Assembly: GCA_028706255.1 (NCBI GenBank)
Contig: JAQWBS010000006.1
Coordinates: forward strand, 33,413-97,412
DNA from: Alphaproteobacteria bacterium
GTDB lineage: Bacteria; Pseudomonadota; Alphaproteobacteria; RF32; CAG-239
Reading direction: 5' to 3'
Length of the DNA stretch: 64,000 nt
Position numbers and translations under genes: made by a program. Shown one piece after another: positions 1-7,341 of this stretch; the first letter of the stretch is position 1; the number at the start of each line of letters is the position of its first letter. The notes under the pieces were generated by a model, which was not told where the DNA came from, made no database searches, and saw nothing but the letters and a program-made list of their open reading frames with translations.

Positions 1-297
1 CGCATCTCCCCTGTGAGAAAAATTGATACGGTTAAAAAGCAAATTGAAGAAGTTTTGTCAGAAACAGATTATAATAATATGAAAGTTGATGCTTATGTCA
101 TTATCCAACTTGGCAACATCATCAATGCTGAAGATATGTTCAATGTTTGGAATGATATGAATATCTCCGTCGCAAGAATTGACAGAGGAACGCCAAAGGA
201 TATAATGTTATTTGCGAAATCGTTGCAGGATGCCGATGAAAAAATTTCCGAGCAAGATTTCGAAGATATTAAAAAAATTATTCGCAACATTAAATAA
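1..297 (+). CDS. C-terminal part of an unknown protein (5' end outside window)
   Basis: The reading frame is open from the first base, so this is probably the end of a longer gene; a GTG at 13 is the only early start candidate and has no clear Shine-Dalgarno sequence. The visible ~98 residues are charged and mostly helical in composition, without signal peptide, membrane segment or a motif I recognise. It ends 17 bp before the VirD4-like gene on the same strand, so the two probably share a transcript and it may belong to a type IV secretion locus lying to the left. That link is inference from position only. Confidence 0.6.
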   Translation, partial: RISPVRKIDTVKKQIEEVLSETDYNNMKVDAYVIIQLGNIINAEDMFNVWNDMNISVARIDRGTPKDIMLFAKSLQDADEKISEQDFEDIKKIIRNIK

Positions 298-314
298 ATA
301 AGGCCAAAGAGAGT

Positions 315-2513
315 ATGAGTAAAAGAGGTGAGGAGTGGGAAGAGTATGACAAAGCCGTCCGATGGATGGTTTTAACCGTTATGATTTCCTTTATTGTTAC
401 AATTTTATTGGCCATCTTTTCTATGCCTTTGGCTTATCTCGTTGGTCATGGCATTTCCCAAAGCAGTGTGAGTGATGTTGGAAAATTCTTAAAGGCAATT
501 GGTCAAGACCCCACCTATATCTTTTCAAGATATTGGAATTGGATTAAGCAAGTTTCAAGTTATCAAGGCGATTTTTCTTTCTCCTTATGGCTCCCTATTC
601 TGCCTTTCATTGCCTTGCCAATTGGCATCATCACTGGAATGATTATGAATCCATATCAGATGCAGTCAAACATCCACGGTTCTGCTCGTATGGCGACTTA
701 TGCTGATATCAAAAAGATGAAACTCTTTGACGGATTTTGTCAGGTTGTTGGAAAATTTGCTGGTAGAATGCTCAAACTTCCTGAAACCCTTGCAACACTC
801 TGTTGTGCGCCTCCTGGAACTGGTAAAACGGTTGGCGTAGTTGTGCCGACCATTTTCAATTCTCAAGGACTAAGCCTTGTCATTAACGACCCTAAACCTG
901 AACTTTGCTTCACCACAACAGGTGCAAGAGCCAAAGAAGGTCCCGTGTTTGTCATTAACTGGGGAGCGGAAGATAATCCCGCTGAAGGCATTTATTACCC
1001 AAGTTGGAATCCACTTTCTCCAAATGCTTTACCTTTGCAAGGTCCTGAAAGAGATATGTATGTTGACTCTATGTGTAATATTCTCGTGGAAGACCCTAAA
1101 GGTGGTGCTGACCCTCACTGGTCAAAAACTGGTCGTGCTGCCCTCACTGGTTTTATTCACTTCATCGCTTCAAAATGTGAAAGAGCCAGAGCAAACGACT
1201 ATTTCATCTCCAGAATTTATGAAAAGAAACTTGATGAAGAAGATAAACGTGTTTTGGAAAGCTATTATTTAGATATGCACGACCCAATGGCAGGACGTGC
1301 GGTTCAAAATTTGCGAACAAATAACATCACCATTGACAATTATCTTCCTATCGGTTCTTGGGCATTACTTCCTGAAAAATGGATTGGACACGAATCTTGT
1401 ATTGCGATGATTTTGGAATGGATTACGGAAGCGCAAATTAAACAATCTCAAGACATTAAACGAAGAATGGCTGAAGGTGACCAAATGGCTGCCATGGCAG
1501 ACCCAATGCGTGACCTTATTGAAGAAGCCATTGAAGAAGCCAGAAAATTTGGATATTCAGCACGTTGCGTTGTGGAACTTAGCCAACTTTCAGCAATGCC
1601 AGATAAAGAACGTGGCTCTGTGCTTTCAACTGCCTTTTCTGGTATTGGCATTTTCAAAAACTCTGCGGTTGTTTCCAGAACAAGCTTTTCAGATATTCAC
1701 TTTAAAGATTTGCGTGGTATGAAAGACCCAATTACGGGTGAATGGAAGCCAATTTCAGTTTATTTGTCTGTTAACATCGTTGATGCCCGTGCTTTGGGTA
1801 TGATTAGCGGAACGTTTATTGAATTGATGTCAGCATATCTCATTGCAAACCCTCCAAAATTTGTGAACAAGGCTGATGGTAAAATGGGACCTTGTTCTTG
1901 CCTTTTCGTCCTCGATGAGTTTCCGCAAATGCCTAAGCTTAAAGCGATTATTGATGGACCTGCGGTTGGTCGTGGTCAGAAAGTTTCATATCTCCTCATC
2001 GGACAAGATTTGGGGCAAATTTCAGGAAAATATGGCAAAGACGACCTTGAAACGCTTATTTCTACAACAGCTTGTAAAGTTATTTTATCTCAAAACAACG
2101 AACAAACCGCACAACGTTTTTCAAAAATGGTAGGTAATAAAACGGTTCAAACCACATCATATTCAAAAAGTGAGGGTGGTTTTAGTAAAGGAGCAAACCC
2201 TTTCGCTAAAAACGTAAGTTACCAATTACAAGGAACTTCCGTGGTCAGCACAACACAACTTTTGAGCTTGCCTATGCTTAAGCAAGTTGTTCTCATGCAA
2301 GGATTTATTGACAGACCGATTATGGCTGATTCCCCAAGATGGTATCTCGACAAGAAAATGAAGGCTTTGGCTAGTATGCCAGCCTCTCCGTATGTTCCAG
2401 ATTGGATTGTGGCACAACGTGAAGACATTAATGAGGATATCCTTGCCAAGCTTGGAATCGACTTTGATCCTGATGAAGATTTGGACGATGACTTCGACGA
2501 TGATGAAGAATAA
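315..2513 (+). CDS. Type IV coupling protein, VirD4/TraG family
   Basis: Inner-membrane ATPase expected to recruit substrates to a type IV secretion channel. Two N-terminal membrane segments (about residues 18-45 and 90-112) precede a cytosolic ATPase domain. A Walker A motif (PPGTGKT, about residue 166-172) and a Walker B (FVLDEF, about residue 530) are intact, and the family signature GSARMA precedes the nucleotide-binding domain. At 732 aa it is slightly longer than typical VirD4. The C-terminus is a strongly acidic tail of Asp and Glu; acidic tails in other coupling proteins bind substrates or adaptors. Start has an AAAGAGAG ribosome-binding sequence. No other T4SS component is in the window, so whether the system is conjugative or effector-translocating cannot be told. 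It is followed by a terminator. Confidence 0.92.
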   Translation: MSKRGEEWEEYDKAVRWMVLTVMISFIVTILLAIFSMPLAYLVGHGISQSSVSDVGKFLKAIGQDPTYIFSRYWNWIKQVSSYQGDFSFSLWLPILPFIALPIGIITGMIMNPYQMQSNIHGSARMATYADIKKMKLFDGFCQVVGKFAGRMLKLPETLATLCCAPPGTGKTVGVVVPTIFNSQGLSLVINDPKPELCFTTTGARAKEGPVFVINWGAEDNPAEGIYYPSWNPLSPNALPLQGPERDMYVDSMCNILVEDPKGGADPHWSKTGRAALTGFIHFIASKCERARANDYFISRIYEKKLDEEDKRVLESYYLDMHDPMAGRAVQNLRTNNITIDNYLPIGSWALLPEKWIGHESCIAMILEWITEAQIKQSQDIKRRMAEGDQMAAMADPMRDLIEEAIEEARKFGYSARCVVELSQLSAMPDKERGSVLSTAFSGIGIFKNSAVVSRTSFSDIHFKDLRGMKDPITGEWKPISVYLSVNIVDARALGMISGTFIELMSAYLIANPPKFVNKADGKMGPCSCLFVLDEFPQMPKLKAIIDGPAVGRGQKVSYLLIGQDLGQISGKYGKDDLETLISTTACKVILSQNNEQTAQRFSKMVGNKTVQTTSYSKSEGGFSKGANPFAKNVSYQLQGTSVVSTTQLLSLPMLKQVVLMQGFIDRPIMADSPRWYLDKKMKALASMPASPYVPDWIVAQREDINEDILAKLGIDFDPDEDLDDDFDDDEE

Positions 2514-2534
2514 ATAGAAGTTATCATTTTAATT

Positions 2535-2567
2535 AAAAAAGAGCCTCTTTATAAGGGGCTTTTTTTA
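2535..2567 (+). terminator. Rho-independent terminator of the coupling-protein gene
   Basis: A GAGCCTC / GRGGCT-type stem with a short AT loop is followed by a run of T, 25 bp after the virD4-like stop codon. Confidence 0.75.
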
Positions 2568-2654
2568 CAATATTGCCTTTATTTCTAACGCTCATTTTTG
2601 TCATACCCTCTTCTGTCATCTCAAACTCTTCCCTTGTTTTCCCAAAACCCTCCC

Positions 2655-2959
2655 TGTCATTGCGAGGCGCGATAGCGACGTGGCAATCCAATCAAACAAA
2701 GAATCTTAATAGCAATATCTCTCCGTTCGCTTCGCTCAGTCGAGATGACAGAAAGAGGAGAACTCAGTCGAGATGACAAATAGAGAGACAATCGAGATAG
2801 CAGGAGAACAAATAAGATATAATAAAAAAATGTCATTTCGAAATTGACAGCGTCAATGAGAAATCTTGCCTTATCGTCACATTTCCACCACCCCTCTGTC
2901 ATTCCCAACTTGATTGGGAATCCACCTTTACTGATATTCGGGTCAAGCCCGAATATAAC
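2655..2959 (+). repeat. Composite palindromic repeat mosaic, copy A
   Basis: Gene-free region. It holds, in order: a unit starting GTCATTGCGAG and running into GCAATCCAATC; a unit ending CAGTCGAGATGACA; a unit GTCATTTCGAAATTGACA with the inverted repeat TTGACAGCGTCAA (2831-2879); a unit TTCCCAACTTGATTGGGAA (2897-2925); and a unit ATATTCGGGTCAAGCCCGAAT (2934-2957). Several units are perfect or near-perfect palindromes, so the transcript would fold strongly. The same units in the same order occur at 18852-19110, and inverted at 11698-11949. Small ORFs here are products of the repeats. From 2960 to 3188 the region carries the promoter of the next gene. Confidence 0.85.
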
Positions 2960-3113
2960 ACTAAAAAAAGTTACTTAATATAACGGGGAGAGGATAAACC
3001 CTCAACAGAGATAACAAAAAGCAAAACCTTATTTTTTTCCTTGTTTCTCCTCTCTTTTTCTTATTTCAAACGCACTGCAATAAAAGTTTCATAATTTTAA
3101 GACTCATTTTATC

Positions 3114-3140
3114 TTGCAAAAAAAAAAAAACAATTATCAT
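3114..3140 (+). promoter_or_regulatory. Candidate promoter with A13 tract (Cys-rich protein gene)
   Basis: A TTGCAA hexamer (3114-3119) runs into a 13-base A tract (3118-3130) and then to TATCAT (3135-3140), one mismatch from the -10 consensus, at a spacing of only 15 bp. The same arrangement, also with 13 A, is at 63882-63908 upstream of a paralogue. TTGCAA with a 17-bp spacer appears at the tRNA-Asp and rpmI promoters of this window, so the element fits the local promoter style. Promoter assignment and any slippage control are inference. Confidence 0.5.
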
Positions 3141-3188
3141 AGGTTGTATATAGAGCGTTTTTCTATGTAACTTATGAGGAGTCGTGCC

Positions 3189-4574
3189 ATGAAGAAATCA
3201 TATTTCATCTTTTCAGGAGCTGTTTTGCTCTTTTGTTCAAGCTTCGCTTTAACTTACAATGCCTTCGCTGGCGTTTATTTTATTACTAAACCTACCACTA
3301 CCAGTGTTGGCTTCAGCAACAAACCTTGTTCTGCCATGGGCTATGATATAAAAGCAACTGATTGCACAGACGGTGAAGATCCTTTTGAAAAATGCCCGAA
3401 TGGAGATTATTTCAGAATTTGTGCCTGTGATATAAAAAAATATCCTTATAACACCACAAACTGCCTTAACCCTTTGGAACTCGGTGGAGCTTCTTGTAAA
3501 AATAAACAATTTGAAAAATGTCAATGTAATGAAACAAAATATCCTTATACAACAGCAAATTGTTATGGAGATAACTTTCCTTCTGGAAATTATTGTAAAG
3601 ACCTAAATAACATCACGCACTATGAAAAATGTTCTTGTCCTTCAACCTTCCCTTACACGGCTTCAAATTGCACTTCTCCAAAAATTTTAGGCGGAAACAC
3701 TTGTAAGGACTCTTCTAATGTAACCCATTACAAAGCTTGTTCTTGTCCATCAACTTACGTCACTTGTAATTGTGGTGGCGAAGGAACTGCCTGTAATGAC
3801 GGAACTGAAAAATATGCTTCTTGCAAATCTTGTGTTACGTGTGCAGATGGCGGATATTTTTCATATCATACATATGCTGTTTGTACGACTGATGTTTGCA
3901 AGTGCATGCCAACAGATAGTATTACCTATAAAGGCTTAACCTGTTACAAAAATTGTATTGAACCTAAATATGAAATTTCAACAGATTGTAAAACATTTAG
4001 TCATCCAATAACAGGTAACAATGTAAAAGTTTGTCGCATTAAAGCTCTGCGTGCTTTCACAGACTTACAAGGAACTAAAATCAAAGTTGGTGCCTTAGGT
4101 GGCTATGTTGAAAAACGTTCGGATAATTTGAACTTATATGATAATTCATGGATTAAAGATTCTGCCATGGTTTATGATAAAGCAAACATCAGTGGTTCGT
4201 CCCTAATTATGAATAATGCTCAAATTTTCGAAAATGGAATCGTCTATGGTGGTAATTTAGTGTATGGTAATGCAAGAGTTTATGGAACTGCAAAAATCTC
4301 TGGTAGTAGAACAACTGTCCAAGTCTATGGAAACGCAAAAGTTTATGGAGCTTCATCTATAGATGGTGGACAAATTTATGACTCAGCAGAAATTTATGGC
4401 AATGCACGTATTCAAACGAACATGCAATATGACACTCCAATACATATTTTTGGAAATGCCAAAGTGTATAAAAGTGGAAATATTAACGGGTATTCAAACA
4501 TTTCTGGAAATGCTACCATCTGCACCTCTGTTGTTAACTTATCAGTAACTACGGGAAATTATGGTTGCGATTAA
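3189..4574 (+). CDS. Secreted Cys-rich protein with C-terminal YdcK-like beta-helix repeats
   Basis: About 461 aa. A Sec signal peptide (residues 1-28, cleavage near AFA-GVYF) is followed by a Cys-rich region with repeated KYPYTTANC / CSCPSTFPYT units (about residues 75-190), then a linker domain containing SHPIT and CRIKAL, and a C-terminal stretch of YGNA.VYG repeats (about residues 330-440), typical of left-handed parallel beta-helices. The segment from CRIKAL through LGGYVE to the repeats resembles E. coli YdcK and phage proteins. I chose the ATG at 3189 over the in-frame ATG at 3174 because the GAGGAGTCGTGCCATG context is conserved in the paralogues at 38873 and 63955, where the upstream ATG is absent. 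The many cysteines imply export to an oxidising compartment, probably the cell surface. The function is unknown. Confidence 0.85.
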   Translation: MKKSYFIFSGAVLLFCSSFALTYNAFAGVYFITKPTTTSVGFSNKPCSAMGYDIKATDCTDGEDPFEKCPNGDYFRICACDIKKYPYNTTNCLNPLELGGASCKNKQFEKCQCNETKYPYTTANCYGDNFPSGNYCKDLNNITHYEKCSCPSTFPYTASNCTSPKILGGNTCKDSSNVTHYKACSCPSTYVTCNCGGEGTACNDGTEKYASCKSCVTCADGGYFSYHTYAVCTTDVCKCMPTDSITYKGLTCYKNCIEPKYEISTDCKTFSHPITGNNVKVCRIKALRAFTDLQGTKIKVGALGGYVEKRSDNLNLYDNSWIKDSAMVYDKANISGSSLIMNNAQIFENGIVYGGNLVYGNARVYGTAKISGSRTTVQVYGNAKVYGASSIDGGQIYDSAEIYGNARIQTNMQYDTPIHIFGNAKVYKSGNINGYSNISGNATICTSVVNLSVTTGNYGCD

Positions 4575-4595
4575 AACCAAAAAGAAAACACTCTG

Positions 4596-4638
4596 TATCA
4601 AAAGAGGGATAAGTTTAAAGCTTATCCCTCTTTTGATA
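4596..4638. terminator. Bidirectional terminator between convergent genes
   Basis: A perfect 18-bp inverted repeat (TATCAAAAGAGGGATAAG and its complement) around a TTTAAAG loop. It sits 22 bp after the Cys-rich gene and 3 bp before the end of the converging Nudix gene, with A/T tails on both sides. Confidence 0.85.
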
Positions 4639-4640
4639 AT

Positions 4641-5063
4641 CTAATTTTCTGTAATTTCTAAAAATTTAACCCTATTCAGATAGGCGTTAATATAATTCTT
4701 CACTTGAAAAACAGAATGTTCAGGAATTTCGTCATAAGCAAACCATTTGAGTTCCGAACATTTTTCTTGTTCTAAATTTTCAATCTCGCCTTGCCATTTT
4801 TCACAAGAAAAAACATAGTCCGTATAATGGATATCAACCTGATTAAGACAAACAAGAGCAAATTCAATTTCAGGGGTTACGCCAACCTCTTCCTGTGCTT
4901 CTCTAATTGCGGCATGAGTTGCTGTTTCCCCTTCTTCAACATGTCCTTGCACAAACGCCCAATAGCCGTCTTTATAGCCTGTGTTTTGACGTTTTCCGAG
5001 CAAAAACTTTCCATTTTTTTCAAAAAGGAGATAGACCGCAACTCTGGTAGAATATTTACTCAT
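4641..5063 (-). CDS. Nudix hydrolase
   Basis: 140 aa, the size of a single Nudix domain. The Nudix box is complete at residues 40-62 (GHVEEGE, then REAQEEVGV), so a metal-dependent pyrophosphohydrolase is expected. The substrate cannot be read from the sequence; the short N-terminal part resembles NTP- or dihydroneopterin-triphosphate-type members. Its start overlaps the stop of the upstream tautomerase-like gene by 4 bp (ATGA), so translation is probably coupled. It is the last gene of the minus-strand series 8406-4641. Confidence 0.88.
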   Translation of the reverse strand: MSKYSTRVAVYLLFEKNGKFLLGKRQNTGYKDGYWAFVQGHVEEGETATHAAIREAQEEVGVTPEIEFALVCLNQVDIHYTDYVFSCEKWQGEIENLEQEKCSELKWFAYDEIPEHSVFQVKNYINAYLNRVKFLEITEN

Positions 5064-5407
5064 CCTCTCAACTTTCCTGCAATTGCAAGGGTTGATGGAG
5101 GCATATCAATAAATTCGATTTCAACATGTTCAAACTCAACTTCAAGCCTGTCTGCCAAAAACTTTGTCAGCTTCAAAGCTATCTCCGCTTTGTTTTGAGG
5201 AAAGCCAATCGCTTTCAACTCAACCAAAGCTCCCTTTGAAGTTTTATCAGTCCCGAAAAGCATCTCACTATTCTTAATTAGATTAAGGATGATTCTTTCA
5301 ATTGGTTTTTGTAATTCTGAGGCAATAAATTCAACCGCATCATAAAGAAAATCAGCTTTTTCTTTTCCCTCAATTTTTGAGTTTGTATAAATTGTTAAAA
5401 ATGGCAT
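5060..5407 (-). CDS. MIF-family tautomerase-like protein
   Basis: 115 aa, the length of macrophage migration inhibitory factor (MIF). It starts MPFLTIYTN, giving the family's N-terminal catalytic proline after Met removal, and keeps the two beta-alpha-beta halves: a KP-containing turn near residue 34, a FG.D turn near residue 51, and a C-terminal strand VEIEFIDMP. Bacterial MIF homologues are known but sparse; some act as keto-enol tautomerases. No secretion signal is visible. It sits in an operon-like series with a Nudix hydrolase and signalling genes; no functional link is evident. Confidence 0.78.
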   Translation of the reverse strand: MPFLTIYTNSKIEGKEKADFLYDAVEFIASELQKPIERIILNLIKNSEMLFGTDKTSKGALVELKAIGFPQNKAEIALKLTKFLADRLEVEFEHVEIEFIDMPPSTLAIAGKLRG

Positions 5408-5428
5408 TTTAAATTTCCTAGTTCATGA

Positions 5429-6325
5429 TTATAATTGTGGGATGGACGGCTTTTTAAAGCTTGGCATTCCCTCTTCTTCAAGTTCTAAATCTAAAATATT
5501 TTCTTTCACTTTAGAAAGACTTTTTGAGAAATAAAAACATTCAACCCCTGGAACTTCAGCATAAAATTCTTCTAAGCCAACAATTTTCTCCCCTAGGCCC
5601 AAACATAAAAACGCATCATCTGTTTGGTGGCGATAAATTTTTCTCAAAATATCAAGTTGGCTCATTGGTTCAAAAATATTAAGCACATTTCGACACAAGA
5701 TGAGATTAAATTTGTAATCTCCTAAATCGTCTTTAAAAATATTAAACCGACGAAATTCAACCATATTCAAAAGCTCAGGATTTGCTTGCCAATTATTTCC
5801 GTCAAATCTAAAATTTTCAATAATATCTTTTGCACTTAAACCTTGTTGAATTTCAAAGTGGCTATAATATCCCTTTTGTGCTTTCACAATCGAATCGGAA
5901 GAAATATCCAATCCAATCAGGCGAATTTTCCAACTACTATCTCTGATGATGTTTTTGATTGAAATTGCCATTGAATAAAGCTCTTGCCCTGTGGAGCAAC
6001 CAATGCTCAAAACATTTAAAGTTTTGGTTTTATTATTTACCTTAAATAAATATGGTAAAACTTTATCAATAAACCCCTTAAAAGCCTTATAGTCTCTACG
6101 AAAAGAGGTGTTACTTATAGAAAGAGATTCAATAATTTGCCAAAGAAAAGTTTTAGATTCATTTTTCTTAAGTTCTGCCACCAGATATTCAATGCTAGGA
6201 ATGCCTTTGCGACGAATGAGGTTGTCAATTTTATTGCTGATAACGTAGATGTCTTTGTCAGAAAAAGACCAACCAACATTTTCTTTCAAAATTTCTAATA
6301 AAGCATCAAAATCATTTCTTTTCAT
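5429..6325 (-). CDS. cheR: CheR-type chemoreceptor methyltransferase
   Basis: 298 aa. The N-terminal helical domain (to about residue 75) precedes the SAM-binding fold with motif I SIGCSTGQE at residues 107-115 and the CheR signature CRNVLNIF near residue 210. A SNTSFRRD segment stands where CheR proteins have their conserved arginine motif before the catalytic domain. Expected reaction: SAM-dependent methylation of chemoreceptor glutamates. It lies 13 bp downstream of the CheY-like gene. No receptor, CheA or CheB gene is visible, so its partners are elsewhere or it serves a non-classical pathway. Confidence 0.9.
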   Translation of the reverse strand: MKRNDFDALLEILKENVGWSFSDKDIYVISNKIDNLIRRKGIPSIEYLVAELKKNESKTFLWQIIESLSISNTSFRRDYKAFKGFIDKVLPYLFKVNNKTKTLNVLSIGCSTGQELYSMAISIKNIIRDSSWKIRLIGLDISSDSIVKAQKGYYSHFEIQQGLSAKDIIENFRFDGNNWQANPELLNMVEFRRFNIFKDDLGDYKFNLILCRNVLNIFEPMSQLDILRKIYRHQTDDAFLCLGLGEKIVGLEEFYAEVPGVECFYFSKSLSKVKENILDLELEEEGMPSFKKPSIPQL

Positions 6326-6337
6326 CTTTTCTCACAC

Positions 6338-6709
6338 TTATATCAGGTTCAAAATTTCTAATTTGCTACGCAAAATGTCTTCGTCAAAAGGCTTAATAAT
6401 GAAATCATCTGCTTTACTTCCTAAGGAATCTTGTAATTTATAGATATCAAAATTTGAAGTCATCAAAATAATATTTGGCTGAATCATCTTTTCTTGGTTT
6501 CTGATTTTTCTCAAAGCATCAAGTCCTTCAAGAGCTGGTAAGTGATAATCCATTACAATCAGGTCAATATCGTCTGGTGCTTTCAAAAAAAGTTCAACGA
6601 CACTTTCTCCATCTTCCGCTTCCAAAACCTCAAACCCTAATGAATGAAGCATTTTTGCAATCACAACACGAACAACTTTAGAATCATCTCCCACAATACA
6701 TTTCAGCAT
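6338..6709 (-). CDS. Single-domain response regulator (CheY-like receiver)
   Basis: 123 aa, one receiver domain with no output domain. The acidic pocket D8/D9, the phospho-acceptor D54 (IVMDYHLP), T84 and K106 (IIKPF) are all present, so it should be phosphorylatable. It is flanked 8 bp upstream by the ChpT-like gene and 12 bp downstream by cheR. It could be a chemotaxis output protein, or a receiver that takes phosphate from the neighbouring ChpT-like phosphotransferase, as CpdR does in the Caulobacter CtrA pathway. Confidence 0.92.
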   Translation of the reverse strand: MLKCIVGDDSKVVRVVIAKMLHSLGFEVLEAEDGESVVELFLKAPDDIDLIVMDYHLPALEGLDALRKIRNQEKMIQPNIILMTSNFDIYKLQDSLGSKADDFIIKPFDEDILRSKLEILNLI

Positions 6710-6717
6710 TTTCTTTC

Positions 6718-7326
6718 CTATTCAACGATAATTTCCAAGCCTTCAATCCCTGAAGTTTTCACGCTATATTTAGTTTCTTTCAAAATTTCTTTTAGATACA
6801 AAATTGGGGCATATTGTGCCAAGCTTTCAGAAATGCGGTCATTAATCACCTCTTTAATGATGAAAACTTTATCTTTCAACATTGACTTATTTTCTGATGA
6901 AACGATGAGCCTATCTTCTTTTTGTTTAATAATGATTTGTCCGCCACGCACAAATGTGTCAGCAACAATCATCACGCAAAGCATCGCAACTTTAGAAAAA
7001 CGACCATCTTGAAGTTCAAGTTCCATTGTCACATCATAATTTCCGCAGATTGTTTTTATATAATCCGCCGTTGTTTTCTTAACAAGGTCTAAGTTGTCCA
7101 AATTTGCATTGTTTGCCCCAAAAATCATTCTAAAGAACTTCATTCTTGATGCCAAAATGAATGAACTTGATTTCAAAATGTTTTTGATATCGTCCAGAAA
7201 ATCCATATCTCCGTCTTCTAGCAATTCAACAGCATTGGAAACAGCACCAATATTGCCAACCAGGTCATGGCTAATTCTGGTGCAAACCAACTCTGAAATT
7301 TCTAACATTGATAAATTATTGCTCAT
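6718..7326 (-). CDS. chpT: ChpT-like histidine phosphotransferase
   Basis: 202 aa, close to alphaproteobacterial ChpT. The helix carrying the phospho-accepting residue reads RISHDLVG with H20, followed by NAVELLED, matching the family pattern R.CHDMVGP...N.LELL. The rest fits a degenerate HATPase-like domain without ATP-binding motifs. In Caulobacter and relatives ChpT passes phosphate from the hybrid kinase CckA to the cell-cycle regulators CtrA and CpdR. Position next to a receiver protein and CheR suggests cotranscription with motility signalling. Confidence 0.82.
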   Translation of the reverse strand: MSNNLSMLEISELVCTRISHDLVGNIGAVSNAVELLEDGDMDFLDDIKNILKSSSFILASRMKFFRMIFGANNANLDNLDLVKKTTADYIKTICGNYDVTMELELQDGRFSKVAMLCVMIVADTFVRGGQIIIKQKEDRLIVSSENKSMLKDKVFIIKEVINDRISESLAQYAPILYLKEILKETKYSVKTSGIEGLEIIVE

Positions 7327-7341
7327 CTCAACTCCTTAGTC

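Noticed and set aside
2573..2908. Short ORFs on both strands in the repeat mosaic
   Set aside because: They are made of the palindromic repeat units, lack ribosome-binding sites and have low-complexity composition.
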